From NCBI RefSeq assembly GCF_014250515.1, contig NZ_CP060202.1, positions 1,671,001 through 1,735,000 of the forward strand: DNA of 64,000 nt, in the 5' to 3' direction. Every line of letters begins with the position of its first letter. Within the stretch, counting starts at the first letter, position 1. Both the position numbers and the translations under genes were made by a program. Below the pieces are notes generated by a model. That model was not told where the DNA came from, did not search any database, and saw only the letters and a list, made by a program, of their open reading frames with translations. This stretch comes from Hymenobacter sediminicola (GTDB taxonomy: Bacteria > Bacteroidota > Bacteroidia > Cytophagales > Hymenobacteraceae). Shown here piece by piece: positions 1 through 7,995 of this stretch.

Positions 1-409
1 AGTCGTCCGCTGACAGTTGGCTCAGGTGGGCGTGGTCGAGTTGGTCGCGCAGAGCAAAGCCAGCAATGGCCCGCAGGTAGCCGGCCTTTTGCCGCGAAAT
101 ACCCGCTGTGCGCAGGTCCTCATCGGTCAGCTCGACCAAAGCCAGCGGCTCGGGGTAGCCGTCGGGCGGAAACAGGGCCTGCACTTTGCGCCAGATGGCC
201 GCCGCCGCTTTCGTAGAAATCTGCTGGCTCACGATGGCGCGCAGCAATGCCAGATATAAGTCTTCGTGCGCCGAGGGCTGAATGGGCCGGCCCCGCGCGA
301 TAATGCCCGCCAGCACCGGATCGGCCTGCGAAAGGTGGGCTAGTGCCTTATCTGAAGAAGCACCAGTGGAAGTAGGCGGAAAGGCCGGCGTGTGTGGTAC
401 AGAAGCCAT
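1..409 (-). CDS. DNA-3-methyladenine glycosylase (AlkA-like, HhH-GPD), partial
   Basis: N-terminal 136 residues of a base-excision-repair glycosylase; the rest lies beyond the left edge of the window. The stretch LRAIVSQQISTKAAAAIW followed by LTDEDLRTAGISRQKAGYLR is the recognisable N-terminal part of the HhH-GPD superfamily (AlkA/MpgII type). These enzymes remove alkylated purines from DNA. The catalytic Asp and the helix-hairpin-helix would come after the cut and cannot be checked. The start is the ATG at 409-407. It lies 27 bases after the phosphatase stop on the same strand, so it is probably the last gene seen of an operon with ltaE, the antiporter and the phosphatase. Family call is firm; substrate range is unknown. 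Confidence 0.85.
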   Translation of the reverse strand, partial: MASVPHTPAFPPTSTGASSDKALAHLSQADPVLAGIIARGRPIQPSAHEDLYLALLRAIVSQQISTKAAAAIWRKVQALFPPDGYPEPLALVELTDEDLRTAGISRQKAGYLRAIAGFALRDQLDHAHLSQLSADD

Positions 410-436
410 AGAAAAGGGAAGTCAGGTAGAAGAAGC

Positions 437-1105
437 CTACTCGGCAGCGGCAATATCAATACGGTGCGTGGGAATAATGACTTCCTCCAGCAGCTCGCCC
501 GTGGCAGACAGCCGCACCCCAGTCAGCGCAAACCCGAAGCAGGCGCCGGTATCAATATTGAGCACATTTGTGGCCGGATCAAACGTTGGGTCGCCGTCGG
601 TGGGCGTGTGCCCGATAACCTGTCGGCGGCCCATGTTCAGCAGCGGGCCGCGCCGCCAGAGCAGCCCATCGGGATGGTCTTCGTCGAGCTGGTGAGGCGT
701 ATCAGCGAAGCCGGCGTGGCTGATAAGCAGGTGCTCGTTGTGCCAGTATAGAGGCCGGCGCGACAGCCACGCGAGGTGTGGCTCCAACAGCGCCTGACAT
801 GCCTTGTACTGTGCTACAGTACTGCGGCCGCCCCAGCTTAGCCATCCCTGATAAGGGCCAGCCGGGCCAAAATGCCGCAGCATAGCGGCCTCGTGGTTGC
901 CTTTCAGAAACGTAGTCTGGCCTGGGTAGCGTACTTCTAGGCTTATGGCTAGAGCTACGCATTCCGGGCTGTAGCGGCCCCGGTCTATCAAGTCGCCGAC
1001 CTGTATCAGCCGTTCCGTTTCTGGGCGCCAGTGCTGCAGCAACTCTTCTAATGTGTTGAGACATCCATGCACGTCGCCTATCACAAATACATTCTGTTCG
1101 GCCAT
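437..1105 (-). CDS. Metallophosphoesterase, PP2A/PrpA-like serine/threonine phosphatase family
   Basis: A 222-residue protein with all the metal-binding motifs of the calcineurin-like phosphoesterases: GDVHG at residues 10-14, GDLIDRG at 37-43 and GNHE at 69-72, then LISHAGF and a late GHTPTDGDP. The order and spacing match the small bacterial PrpA/ApaH-like group, which act on phosphoproteins or dinucleoside polyphosphates. Which substrate is used cannot be read from the sequence. No signal peptide, so cytoplasmic. The start is taken as ATG at 1105; a GTG one codon earlier is possible. It begins 12 bases after the antiporter stop, so the two are probably co-transcribed. Confidence 0.87.
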   Translation of the reverse strand: MAEQNVFVIGDVHGCLNTLEELLQHWRPETERLIQVGDLIDRGRYSPECVALAISLEVRYPGQTTFLKGNHEAAMLRHFGPAGPYQGWLSWGGRSTVAQYKACQALLEPHLAWLSRRPLYWHNEHLLISHAGFADTPHQLDEDHPDGLLWRRGPLLNMGRRQVIGHTPTDGDPTFDPATNVLNIDTGACFGFALTGVRLSATGELLEEVIIPTHRIDIAAAE

Positions 1106-1117
1106 CACGGAGTAAGG

Positions 1118-2386
1118 TTAATGCCCGGAATCAGCAGGGGTGGAGGGCTCAGTGCTCAGGCCCAGCCGCTTCACCAGCGGGCCCAATGTAAGGCCCTGCA
1201 CCACAATGCTGAATATTACGACGACGTACGTAACGCCCACAATCAATTCGCGCGGCATGGTTTCGGGCAGGGAAAGAGCCAGTGCTACCGAAATGCCGCC
1301 GCGCAACCCACCCCAGGTCAGAATCCGCAGCGTGGGCCGGTCGAAGTAGTACCAACGGCGCAGCAGCCCCAGCGGCACCGCCACCGACAGCAGCCGGCCC
1401 AGCAGCACTACCCCAATCGTGACGCCGCCAACGAACAGGGTAGTGCGGCTGATGTGCAGCACCAGCAGCTCCAGCCCGATAAGCACGAACAGCACGGCAT
1501 TCAGAATTTCATCCAGCACCTCCCAGAATTTGTCCAGGTAGTCGCGCGACTCATCGGAACTGGCCTGACGGCCTTTGCTGCCCACAATCAGGCCGGCCAC
1601 CACAATAACCAGCGGCGCCGATGTGTGCAGCGTGGTGGCCAGCGCGGTACCGCCCATCACCAGGGCCAGCGTAATCAGCACTTCTACCTGGTAGTTGTCG
1701 ATGGTGCGCAGGGCGCGGTAGGTGGCGTAGCCCAGCACTGCGCCCAGAACCAGACCTCCTACTACTTCCCGCAAAAAAAGCTGCCCGATAACGCTGAGCG
1801 TAGCGGCTTCGCGACCGGCTTCTGCTATCTGAAACAAACTCACAAAAAGCACCACCGCAATACCATCATTGAAAAGCGACTCGCCCACAATTTTGATTTC
1901 CAGGGTTTTGTCGATGCGGGCTTCTTTCAGAATGCCCATTACGGCAATAGGGTCGGTGGGGGAGATGAGCGCGCCGAACAGCAGGCAGTACACGTAATCG
2001 AGCGGTACCCCGAACACAGGCAGCAGAAAGTAGAGCGTAGTGCCGATGAGCACGGTGGACAGAATGGTGCCTGCTGAGGCCAGCGCCGCCACCGGCAGCT
2101 GCTGGCTACCTAGCGCCCGCACATCTACGTGAATGGCCCCTGCAAACAGCAGAAAACTCAACATCACCTGCATTACCACGGCATGAAAGTCGAGGTTGCG
2201 GACCATTCGGCTAACCATTAGCACCCATGGAACCTCCAACTCGCCCAGCGCAACGGCCCCCAACGAAAAAATGAGGGCCAGCACCATGATGCCAATAGTG
2301 GCAGGTAAGCGTAGAAAGCGGTGATTGAGGTAGCCGAACAGAGCCGCTACCACCAGCAGTAGCGCGAAAGTATTGTAGAGTTCCAA
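1118..2386 (-). CDS. Cation:proton antiporter, CPA1/NhaP type
   Basis: A 422-residue inner-membrane protein with about 12 hydrophobic segments. It begins with a membrane helix and the conserved FLRLPATIG stretch. It also carries the acidic core segments ALISPTDPIAV and GESLFNDGIAVVLF, which are the cation-binding motifs of CPA1 sodium/proton exchangers, and LTWGGLRGGISVALALSLP near the C-terminus. It exchanges Na+ (or K+) for H+ and supports pH and salt homeostasis. The start is a TTG at 2386: no in-frame ATG lies upstream, and the family normally begins near this residue. The preceding ltaE gene ends 34 bases away on the same strand, so an operon is likely. A C-terminal cytoplasmic regulatory domain is absent. 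Confidence 0.9.
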   Translation of the reverse strand: MELYNTFALLLVVAALFGYLNHRFLRLPATIGIMVLALIFSLGAVALGELEVPWVLMVSRMVRNLDFHAVVMQVMLSFLLFAGAIHVDVRALGSQQLPVAALASAGTILSTVLIGTTLYFLLPVFGVPLDYVYCLLFGALISPTDPIAVMGILKEARIDKTLEIKIVGESLFNDGIAVVLFVSLFQIAEAGREAATLSVIGQLFLREVVGGLVLGAVLGYATYRALRTIDNYQVEVLITLALVMGGTALATTLHTSAPLVIVVAGLIVGSKGRQASSDESRDYLDKFWEVLDEILNAVLFVLIGLELLVLHISRTTLFVGGVTIGVVLLGRLLSVAVPLGLLRRWYYFDRPTLRILTWGGLRGGISVALALSLPETMPRELIVGVTYVVVIFSIVVQGLTLGPLVKRLGLSTEPSTPADSGH

Positions 2387-2420
2387 CAGAAGCAGGGTTA
2401 CGTAAAGGCAACCGGGCGCC

Positions 2421-3452
2421 TCAGGACGCCAAGTGCCGCAATACGCTTTCTACGCGCTGCAGCATCGTGTCGTCTATGTCCAGATGGGTTACAAACCGAA
2501 TCATCTGCGGCCCAAACGACGAAGCCCGTATGCCTTCCTGCTCCAGATACGCCAGAAACTTCTCGGCCGGCATGTCGGGGCGCAGCCGGAAAATCACGAG
2601 GTTGGTTTCTACAGGCAGCACTTCGGCTACATAGGGCTGAGCCTGCAGGCTAGTGCCCAGTTGCCGGGCGCGGCGGTGGTCGTCGCGGAGGCGCTCTACA
2701 TTGTGTTCCAGCGCGTAGAGGCCGGCCGCTGCTAGGTAGCCTGCCTGCCGCATGCCGCCGCCCATCACCTTCCGAATACGCTTTGTTTTCTGGATAAATG
2801 CCTGGCTGCCTAACAGCACCGAGCCCACCGGCGCCCCCAGCCCCTTGCTCAGACACACCGAAATAGTATCGAAGAGGCGGCCGTACTCAGTAGCCTGCTG
2901 GCCAGTAGCTACCAGCGCGTTAAAGATGCGTGCCCCATCGAGGTGCAGCGGAATCCGGTGGCGCTGGGACACTTCGGCAATGGCCTCCAGTTCGGTCAGT
3001 TCATAGCAGCTGCCGCCACCGCGGTTGTGCGTGTTTTCCAGCGAAATGAGGCTAGTGGTGGGGTAGTGGACGTTGACGGGCCGGATGGCAGCCTCCACCT
3101 GCGCGGCCGTCAGGCGCCCTCGCTCACCGGGCAGTAGCGCCACCGACGCCCCCGAATGAAACGCAATGCCGCCTACTTCCCAGAGGTAAATGTGCGAAGT
3201 CTGCTCACAGATTACTTCGGAAAGCGGCTCGGTGTGGGCCTTGATGGCAATCTGGTTGGTCATGGTGCCGGAAGGGCAGAACAGGCCGGCTTCCAGCCCG
3301 AAACGGGCAGCAGTTTCCTCTTCCAGCGCGCGCACGGTCGGATCTTCTTCGTACACATCGTCGCCGACGCGGGCCTGGAACATGGCGTCCAGCATAGCCG
3401 GCGTAGGGCGCGTAACGGTGTCGGAGCGCAGGTCAATTATAGAATCAGTCAT
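2421..3452 (-). CDS. ltaE: Low-specificity L-threonine aldolase
   Basis: A 343-residue fold-type I PLP enzyme of the beta-eliminating lyase/threonine aldolase family. It opens with IDLRSDTVTRPTPAML, typical of the family. It has HLDGARIFNA around residues 170-179, and the Schiff-base lysine is predicted at K203 in CLSKGLGAPVGS. It cleaves L-threonine or L-allo-threonine to glycine and acetaldehyde in the cytosol. Length matches the family. It is the first gene of a minus-strand run that continues with the antiporter, phosphatase and glycosylase. Its promoter is back-to-back with that of the small basic protein on the plus strand. Confidence 0.93.
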   Translation of the reverse strand: MTDSIIDLRSDTVTRPTPAMLDAMFQARVGDDVYEEDPTVRALEEETAARFGLEAGLFCPSGTMTNQIAIKAHTEPLSEVICEQTSHIYLWEVGGIAFHSGASVALLPGERGRLTAAQVEAAIRPVNVHYPTTSLISLENTHNRGGGSCYELTELEAIAEVSQRHRIPLHLDGARIFNALVATGQQATEYGRLFDTISVCLSKGLGAPVGSVLLGSQAFIQKTKRIRKVMGGGMRQAGYLAAAGLYALEHNVERLRDDHRRARQLGTSLQAQPYVAEVLPVETNLVIFRLRPDMPAEKFLAYLEQEGIRASSFGPQMIRFVTHLDIDDTMLQRVESVLRHLAS

Positions 3453-3492
3453 GAGTTTAGAGTAGGGAAAAAAGGGAAAGGTTTCCCGGTGT

Positions 3493-3500
3493 CAAATTTA
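3493..3500 (-). promoter_or_regulatory. Putative -7 promoter box of ltaE operon
   Basis: On the minus strand this reads TAAATTTG, an exact TAnnTTTG element. A TTG (minus strand, 3521-3519) lies 18 bases upstream as a -33 element. The predicted transcript start is about 35 bases before the ltaE ATG. The box sits 6 bases from an oppositely oriented box at 3506-3513. Confidence 0.6.
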
Positions 3501-3505
3501 GTCGT

Positions 3506-3513
3506 TACTTTTG
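3506..3513 (+). promoter_or_regulatory. Putative -7 promoter box of the 54-residue protein gene
   Basis: TACTTTTG, an exact match to TAnnTTTG, about 40 bases before the ATG at 3553. No TTG is seen at the usual -33 distance. The box supports the ATG at 3553 over the earlier TTG at 3511, which lies inside the box itself. Confidence 0.6.
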
Positions 3514-3552
3514 CCCCTCAATTACCGAAAGACCTTAACCGACCCGGAAAAA

Positions 3553-3717
3553 ATGAGCGTTACCCGTCTGAAGCGGAAGCACCGCAAGAACATTGCCCGC
3601 GCTAACAACAAGCAGCGCGTGATTAAGCAACTCCTCCTGACTCCCGTTCTGAAGAACGTGGACATCGAAGAACTGAAAACCCGCTTCAACAAGAGCGAAG
3701 CTACGACGGCCGCCTAA
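3553..3717 (+). CDS. Small basic conserved protein, unknown function
   Basis: A 54-residue protein with a strongly basic N-terminal half (KRKHRKNIARANNK) and a C-terminal part containing TPVLKNVDIEELKTRF. No known domain is recognised. Similar short basic proteins occur in other Cytophagales from memory, but I cannot confirm orthology. It has its own promoter box and is followed by a strong terminator, so it is a single-gene transcript. The basic character suggests nucleic-acid or ribosome binding, which is inference only. The start at 3553 is supported by the promoter position and by a purine-rich stretch just before the ATG. Confidence 0.7.
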   Translation: MSVTRLKRKHRKNIARANNKQRVIKQLLLTPVLKNVDIEELKTRFNKSEATTAA

Positions 3718-3773
3718 GTAAGCGCCGTCTGGCAGCCTGCCCCCGGTGTCGGTGGGTTTTGGTCAGAAATTTC

Positions 3774-3810
3774 AAAAGCGTTTTTCCCACCCGGGAAAGA
3801 CGCTTTTTTT
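3774..3810 (+). terminator. Rho-independent terminator
   Basis: Stem AAAAGCG (3774-3780) pairs with CGCTTTT (3801-3807), with an inner CCC/GGG stem, followed by a run of T. It ends the small basic protein transcript and lies between convergent genes, so it may also serve the phosphoesterase on the minus strand. Confidence 0.75.
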
Positions 3811-3834
3811 GTGTCTGAACACCAATGACTCGCT

Positions 3835-4329
3835 TCACTTTGGTCCTAGTTCTACCACTTGCAGTTGCTGCACCTTGCCCTCCGTTACTTCAAACCGCAG
3901 CAGGGTGCGCACTTTATGAAAGCCGTGGCGGCCCGCGGCTCCAGGGTTCAGGTGTAGCAACTGGAGGCGTGGATCGGGCATGACCTTGAGAATGTGAGAA
4001 TGGCCACTGATGAACAAACCCGGGCGGTGCTCCTGCACCAGTAGGCGCGCGGCTGGGCTGTAGTGGCCCGGATAACCCCCGATATGCGTCATAAGCACAG
4101 ACAGGCCTTCTAGCTCGAAGTGCTGCACCAAGGGTTGCGTCAGGCTTACGTCGCGGCCATCAATGTTGCCGTACACGCCGCGTAGGGGCGCCACCGTTTC
4201 CAGTTCTTCTATCACGGCGCTGGTACCAAAGTCGCCGGCGTGCCAGATTTCGTCGCAGCCACGCAGGTGGTGCAGGATTCGTTCATCGAGGTAGCTGTGG
4301 GTATCGGAAAGCAGACCGATTTTTTTCAT
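3835..4329 (-). CDS. YfcE/MJ0936-family metallophosphoesterase
   Basis: A 164-residue calcineurin-like phosphoesterase of the compact YfcE type. Metal ligands are visible in GLLSDTHS (D9, H11), HAGDFG near residue 31, GNIDG near 54, MTHIGG near 80 and SGHSHI near 109. Proteins of this group hydrolyse phosphodiesters, usually with Mn2+ or Ni2+; the physiological substrate is unknown for most members. Cytoplasmic, no signal peptide. Length and motif spacing are typical. It converges with the small basic protein gene across the terminator at 3774-3810. Confidence 0.88.
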   Translation of the reverse strand: MKKIGLLSDTHSYLDERILHHLRGCDEIWHAGDFGTSAVIEELETVAPLRGVYGNIDGRDVSLTQPLVQHFELEGLSVLMTHIGGYPGHYSPAARLLVQEHRPGLFISGHSHILKVMPDPRLQLLHLNPGAAGRHGFHKVRTLLRFEVTEGKVQQLQVVELGPK

Positions 4330-4654
4330 AGGGCGAAGGTAGGGTAGATATAGAGTCGAAAAATGGAAGTTTCGAAACGAAAAATTCGCCTATCGGGTGC
4401 TGCAAAGCATGTTGCACGGTATCAGCTATGATGCCTGGGCACGCAATTGCGCCCAAGGGTTAGGGAGTTGCATCCCTGTTAGTACCCGGGTTCGTCTACT
4501 TCCGGCTCTATTCATCCGAGCTCACGACAACACAACCGTGTGCATCTCGTATCTTGCCCGTCCTGTGGCGGGTTTTCGATTGCCAAGTTTCCTGTTGTGC
4601 TTTGCAACGCCCCGGCCTTGATTCCTCATTGTTGCCTCTCCTGATTGCCCCGCG
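4330..4654. other. Intergenic region, no gene recognised
   Basis: A 325-base gap between two divergent genes. There is no credible reading frame, no tRNA fold and no clear TAnnTTTG box for either gene. A TACCTTCG-like sequence on the minus strand just upstream of 4329 is one mismatch from the promoter consensus. Short inverted pieces around GGGTGCTGC/GCACGG are weak. Confidence 0.4.
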
Positions 4655-5356
4655 ATGAACGTCTTCATCAACGATATTCCGCTGATCATCAAAAAGAACA
4701 GCGAGAAAATATACAAGCACAAGTACGACCTGATTCTAAATCCGGAAGATGAGTTCATCTCGAAGGATCTGGTAGGGGATGTGCTCGTGCGCGACGTCAC
4801 GGACGTATTCGTGGACCGGCTGCTACGCCTGATGGAAGTAAAAAAGCTGAAAAAGCTGAAGTCGCTGACCATGCTGGCTCGCAAGAAAAAGCGGCTCATT
4901 CTGCACCTGAAAGACCAGTTCCGCATCGTGAAAGCCGCTGGCGGCCTCGTGGTGAAGGATGGCAAGGTGCTGATGATTTACCGCCTCGGTAAGTGGGATT
5001 TGCCCAAAGGCAAGCTCAAGAAGGAGGAAGATCCGGCCCTTGGCGCCCTGCGCGAAGTAGAGGAGGAATGCAACATCAAGATTGAGCTGGGCGATGAACT
5101 GCCGAGCACGTGGCACTCCTACGCGTACAACGGCAACAAAATCCTGAAGAAGACCAACTGGTACATCATGCGCTGCCTTGACGACTCGCTGATGAAGCCG
5201 CAGGCCGAAGAATATATTGAGGAAGTGCGCTGGATGACGCCGCAGGAGGCACTGGCCGTACTTGAAGAATCGTACGCCAGCATTGCACTCGTGATGCGCC
5301 ACTACCTGAGCGAAGTAATGGGCTCTACGCCAGCCAGCGAGCCTTCTGCCAAATAA
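4655..5356 (+). CDS. NUDIX hydrolase with N-terminal extension
   Basis: A 233-residue protein. Residues 1-90 form a Lys-rich N-terminal region of unknown fold and residues about 95-215 form a NUDIX domain. The NUDIX box runs from G119 to I141: G119, E125, R133-E134 and E137-E138 are all in place. The usual glycine near its end is Asn140. Phe/Trp-rich GKWDLPKGK precedes the box. NUDIX enzymes hydrolyse nucleoside diphosphates linked to another group; the substrate here is unknown. The lipoprotein gene follows after 23 bases on the same strand, so the two probably form an operon ending at the hairpin at 5887-5928. Confidence 0.85.
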   Translation: MNVFINDIPLIIKKNSEKIYKHKYDLILNPEDEFISKDLVGDVLVRDVTDVFVDRLLRLMEVKKLKKLKSLTMLARKKKRLILHLKDQFRIVKAAGGLVVKDGKVLMIYRLGKWDLPKGKLKKEEDPALGALREVEEECNIKIELGDELPSTWHSYAYNGNKILKKTNWYIMRCLDDSLMKPQAEEYIEEVRWMTPQEALAVLEESYASIALVMRHYLSEVMGSTPASEPSAK

Positions 5357-5379
5357 TTCCCTAGCTTCTTTTCCTTTCC

Positions 5380-5865
5380 ATGCGTCTTTCGTCCCTTTCT
5401 TTTTCCGCTCTGCTGGTGCTGGGCGGAATGGCTGCCTGCACAGGCACCCAAACTGCTTCCGAAGCTGATAAGCCCGTGACGGGCCGCGCCGAAGCAGTAG
5501 CGCCCAACAGCCTCAATCTGCCGTTGCTCGTTGGCCGCAACATCGACCAAGTGCGTCGTAACCTCGGTACGCCCCGCGAAACCAAGGACCAGAAAATAGG
5601 CCTGGAGCCTACCGCCGAGCAAATGAAGGCCACCAAAGGCGAAGACTGGGTCAATACGTTTGATAAGAACGGCACTACCATTGTGGCTACCTACAATGCC
5701 CGCACCCGCAAGGTGAACAACCTGGTAGTGCTGGGCAGCGACGAGGACGACCTACTGCGCCGCGCCAACCTGAGCCTCACCGACGCCAGCTACACCGTGC
5801 AGCCCATTGCCGACCCCAAAAACCCTGGCAATACGGTCGGCCTACGCATCACGAAGAACAACTAG
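5380..5865 (+). CDS. Putative lipoprotein, unknown function
   Basis: A 161-residue protein with a lipoprotein signal peptide: MRLSSLSF, a hydrophobic core, and the lipobox GMAAC with the lipidated Cys near residue 20. The mature part starts with a low-complexity linker. It then has LPLLVGRNIDQVRRNLGTP, which resembles the first repeat of SmpA/OmlA (BamE-like) folds, where a small protein places a substrate under a 'xxQVxxxLGxP' motif. This resemblance is weak. It probably sits on the periplasmic face of the outer membrane. It follows the NUDIX gene closely and is followed by a bidirectional terminator. Confidence 0.75.
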   Translation: MRLSSLSFSALLVLGGMAACTGTQTASEADKPVTGRAEAVAPNSLNLPLLVGRNIDQVRRNLGTPRETKDQKIGLEPTAEQMKATKGEDWVNTFDKNGTTIVATYNARTRKVNNLVVLGSDEDDLLRRANLSLTDASYTVQPIADPKNPGNTVGLRITKNN

Positions 5866-5886
5866 CTCCACAGCTGTTATATAAAC

Positions 5887-5928
5887 ACAGAAAGGCCCGC
5901 TTTGCTATAGCAGAGCGGGCCTTTCTGT
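5887..5928. terminator. Bidirectional terminator
   Basis: A perfect 15-base inverted repeat (5887-5901 and 5914-5928, core AAAGGCCCGCT/AGCGGGCCTTT) between the convergent lipoprotein gene and coaD. Confidence 0.8.
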
Positions 5929-5945
5929 GAACAATTCGTAGCACA

Positions 5946-6410
5946 TTAGCCAGCGAAAGGCGGGAGCTGAAACGGAACAAAGTCATCAACATTGCCGCCA
6001 AACCGGTGAATTTCACGGATGATGGTGCTACTGATGGCTGCTAGCACTGGTGAGGTGATAAGAAACACGGTTTCTAAATCTGGGTTGACGTGTCGATTGG
6101 CTTGCGCGATGGTGTTTTCGTACTCGAAATCGGTGGTGTTGCGTAGGCCACGCAGCAGAAATCGGGCGCCTACTTCGCGGGCATAGTCGGCGGTCAGGCC
6201 TTTGTAGGACTGTACGGACACCCGTGGCTCGTCTCGAAACACCTCCTGTATCATTTCCTGCATCTGCTCTACAGGCAAATAACGACTCTTGCTACTATTG
6301 TTGCCAATGGCAATGATGACTTCATCGAACAGAACCGTGCCGCGCCGTACCACATCGAGGTGACCATTGGTGAACGGGTCGAAGGAGCCAGGAAAAATAG
6401 CTGTTCTCAT
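5946..6410 (-). CDS. coaD: Phosphopantetheine adenylyltransferase
   Basis: A 154-residue cytosolic enzyme. It transfers AMP from ATP to 4'-phosphopantetheine to give dephospho-CoA, the penultimate step of CoA synthesis. The nucleotidyltransferase signature GSFDPFTNGH is at residues 8-17. LLRGLRNTTDFEYE and ISSTIIREI near the C-terminus complete the family pattern. Length is typical. It lies 57 bases after the DUF3822 gene on the same strand, an arrangement common in Bacteroidota, so co-transcription is likely. It ends at the bidirectional terminator. Confidence 0.97.
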   Translation of the reverse strand: MRTAIFPGSFDPFTNGHLDVVRRGTVLFDEVIIAIGNNSSKSRYLPVEQMQEMIQEVFRDEPRVSVQSYKGLTADYAREVGARFLLRGLRNTTDFEYENTIAQANRHVNPDLETVFLITSPVLAAISSTIIREIHRFGGNVDDFVPFQLPPFAG

Positions 6411-6466
6411 AAGGCGGGGCTAAAAAAGAACTATCAGGCTCGAAGCAGAACCAAGAACGAGTGGGG

Positions 6467-7375
6467 CTATTCGCACAGATGCAAACTATAGAGCTCGAAG
6501 AAACGATACTCGAACAGCTCGTTCAGGCGGTAGCTGTAGCCGAGGTCGAACGGACGGTTGCCGAATTTGATGTGGCGGATGTACTTGCGCAGAATAGTGA
6601 ACAGCTCCGAATCGTGCATCAGGTCTCCCCATACTATAATGGGGTCCTGATCGGGGTTAAGCTGAAATTCCTGCATCACCAAAATGGTGTAGTAAATCAG
6701 GTCTTCCGGCGAACTGAAGGCGAAAACGTTGCAGAACTCTGGCCGTTTGTCGCGGATGACAACGATAGTCACTTCCAGGTGCCCGATGCTCAGGTAGAGC
6801 CGGCGTGGGGCCGCTGCGTCGCTCTGGTGCATGAGGCCTTCAAGCAGGGCACTGGTCTGGTGCAGCAGTGTACCGGTAGGATACGTAGCACGAAACCAAT
6901 CGTTCAGGGATTTTTCGGCCGCGAAGATGCTGACCATTTCCTGGCCCGGATGCGCATAGGCATGCACCGTTTCATACTGGGCATCGACGGGATGGTGCAG
7001 GCGCAGATAAGCAGCCTCGTCGCCGGCCCGGAAAAGCGGAGCGGGCAGCAGCGTAAAGTGTCGGTTCTGTACAGCCAGCCGCACGTGGTTCCAGCCAGAC
7101 TGGCCTAGCAGGTCGTGGTGGGAGGCCAAGGCCTGTAGCTGTCCACCGAAAGAGGTAGCAGTCTGCGACGCGTATTCTTCCAGTACCACAAACTTGTTGC
7201 GGCGCGTATCCGCAATGCCCACCCGCAGTCCGGCCGGCCCGGCCGTAAGGTAGAGGTTGTAGGCAGCCAGGTTTTCGGGAGTCAGCGTTTCATCGCGCAG
7301 GCGGTGCAGTACCGTAGGAGCAGGCAAGGAAGACAACGCGGGCACAGCAGTAGAAACGGGATAGACAGAAGACAC
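6467..7375 (-). CDS. DUF3822 family protein
   Basis: A 302-residue protein of the DUF3822 family, recognised from the pattern VGIADTRRNKFVVLEEY near residue 55, the late YTILVMQEFQLNPDQDPI and the C-terminal KYIRHIKFGNRP. The fold resembles a two-domain actin-like ATPase of the PilM type in my reading, but the function is unknown. It is found next to coaD (and often rsmD) in Bacteroidota; no rsmD is present here. The start is a GTG at 7375, since an in-frame stop lies just upstream. A promoter box at 7415-7422 precedes it. Confidence 0.8.
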   Translation of the reverse strand: MSSVYPVSTAVPALSSLPAPTVLHRLRDETLTPENLAAYNLYLTAGPAGLRVGIADTRRNKFVVLEEYASQTATSFGGQLQALASHHDLLGQSGWNHVRLAVQNRHFTLLPAPLFRAGDEAAYLRLHHPVDAQYETVHAYAHPGQEMVSIFAAEKSLNDWFRATYPTGTLLHQTSALLEGLMHQSDAAAPRRLYLSIGHLEVTIVVIRDKRPEFCNVFAFSSPEDLIYYTILVMQEFQLNPDQDPIIVWGDLMHDSELFTILRKYIRHIKFGNRPFDLGYSYRLNELFEYRFFELYSLHLCE

Positions 7376-7414
7376 GAGCAGAAACTAGAGCGCAGAGCAG
7401 TAAGGGGTGGGCGG

Positions 7415-7422
7415 CAAAGGTA
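7415..7422 (-). promoter_or_regulatory. Putative -7 box of DUF3822-coaD transcript
   Basis: Reads TACCTTTG on the minus strand, an exact TAnnTTTG match, about 40 bases before the GTG start at 7375. It separates this unit from the upstream NUDIX gene. Confidence 0.55.
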
Positions 7423-7462
7423 CGAAAGTAGCTATGGTGCAGCCACCGCGCTTGGACAGCCG

Positions 7463-7969
7463 TTACTGCTGAAACCGTATTTGCGGAATAAAGACATCGT
7501 CGGTGCTGATAATCTGACGAAGAACCGGATGCACCTGAAGTGCCGGCAGCACAACCAGTTGCCGAGGCGAAACATAGGCCAATTCCAAGAGCAACTGCTC
7601 GTCAGCGGAATGCTCGGGGTCGGAGCCCAGCCGGGGCACAGCCGTGGGGTCAAGGGCAGTTACTTCAAAAAACAGCTCCAGCGCCTGCAGGCCGTTGCTT
7701 TGGTGCTCGTGCAGGTGCAGGAACCGACCTACAGTTACCTCAAGGCCCGTTTCCTCCCGAAACTCACGCCGCAAGCACTCCTGAATTGTTTCGCCAAACT
7801 GCCACCCGCCACCCGGCGGCGACCAAAAGGGCTTGGAATCAGGCAGCAGCCCCCGATGCGCAGTCAGTAGCAGCGTGTCATTGTGCACCAACAGGCCGCA
7901 CACGCGCAGCCGTACCTGGCCGGTGTAGGCCTGTGGCATTTCACGGGTGGGAAGAGAGTCGGAAGCCAT
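7463..7969 (-). CDS. NUDIX hydrolase
   Basis: A 168-residue NUDIX protein with a canonical box: GGGWQFGE, then the REFREETGLEV segment, so all metal-binding Glu residues and the late Gly are present. The domain fills nearly the whole protein (residues 18-150). It hydrolyses a nucleoside diphosphate derivative; the substrate is not predictable from motifs. It lies 26 bases after the DUF4126 gene on the same strand and is likely co-transcribed with it. Confidence 0.87.
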   Translation of the reverse strand: MASDSLPTREMPQAYTGQVRLRVCGLLVHNDTLLLTAHRGLLPDSKPFWSPPGGGWQFGETIQECLRREFREETGLEVTVGRFLHLHEHQSNGLQALELFFEVTALDPTAVPRLGSDPEHSADEQLLLELAYVSPRQLVVLPALQVHPVLRQIISTDDVFIPQIRFQQ

Positions 7970-7995
7970 ACAAGCAGAAAAAGTGAACCTTAGTG

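Noticed and set aside
1067..2077. 336-codon plus-strand frame opposite the antiporter gene
   Set aside because: Composition is rich in His/Gln/Arg with no domain, and the opposite strand encodes a clear antiporter. It is a shadow of GC-rich codon use.
4470..4500. tRNA-like T-arm text (GGGTTCG) in the gap before the NUDIX gene
   Set aside because: No acceptor or anticodon stem can be formed around it and there is no CCA-like end.
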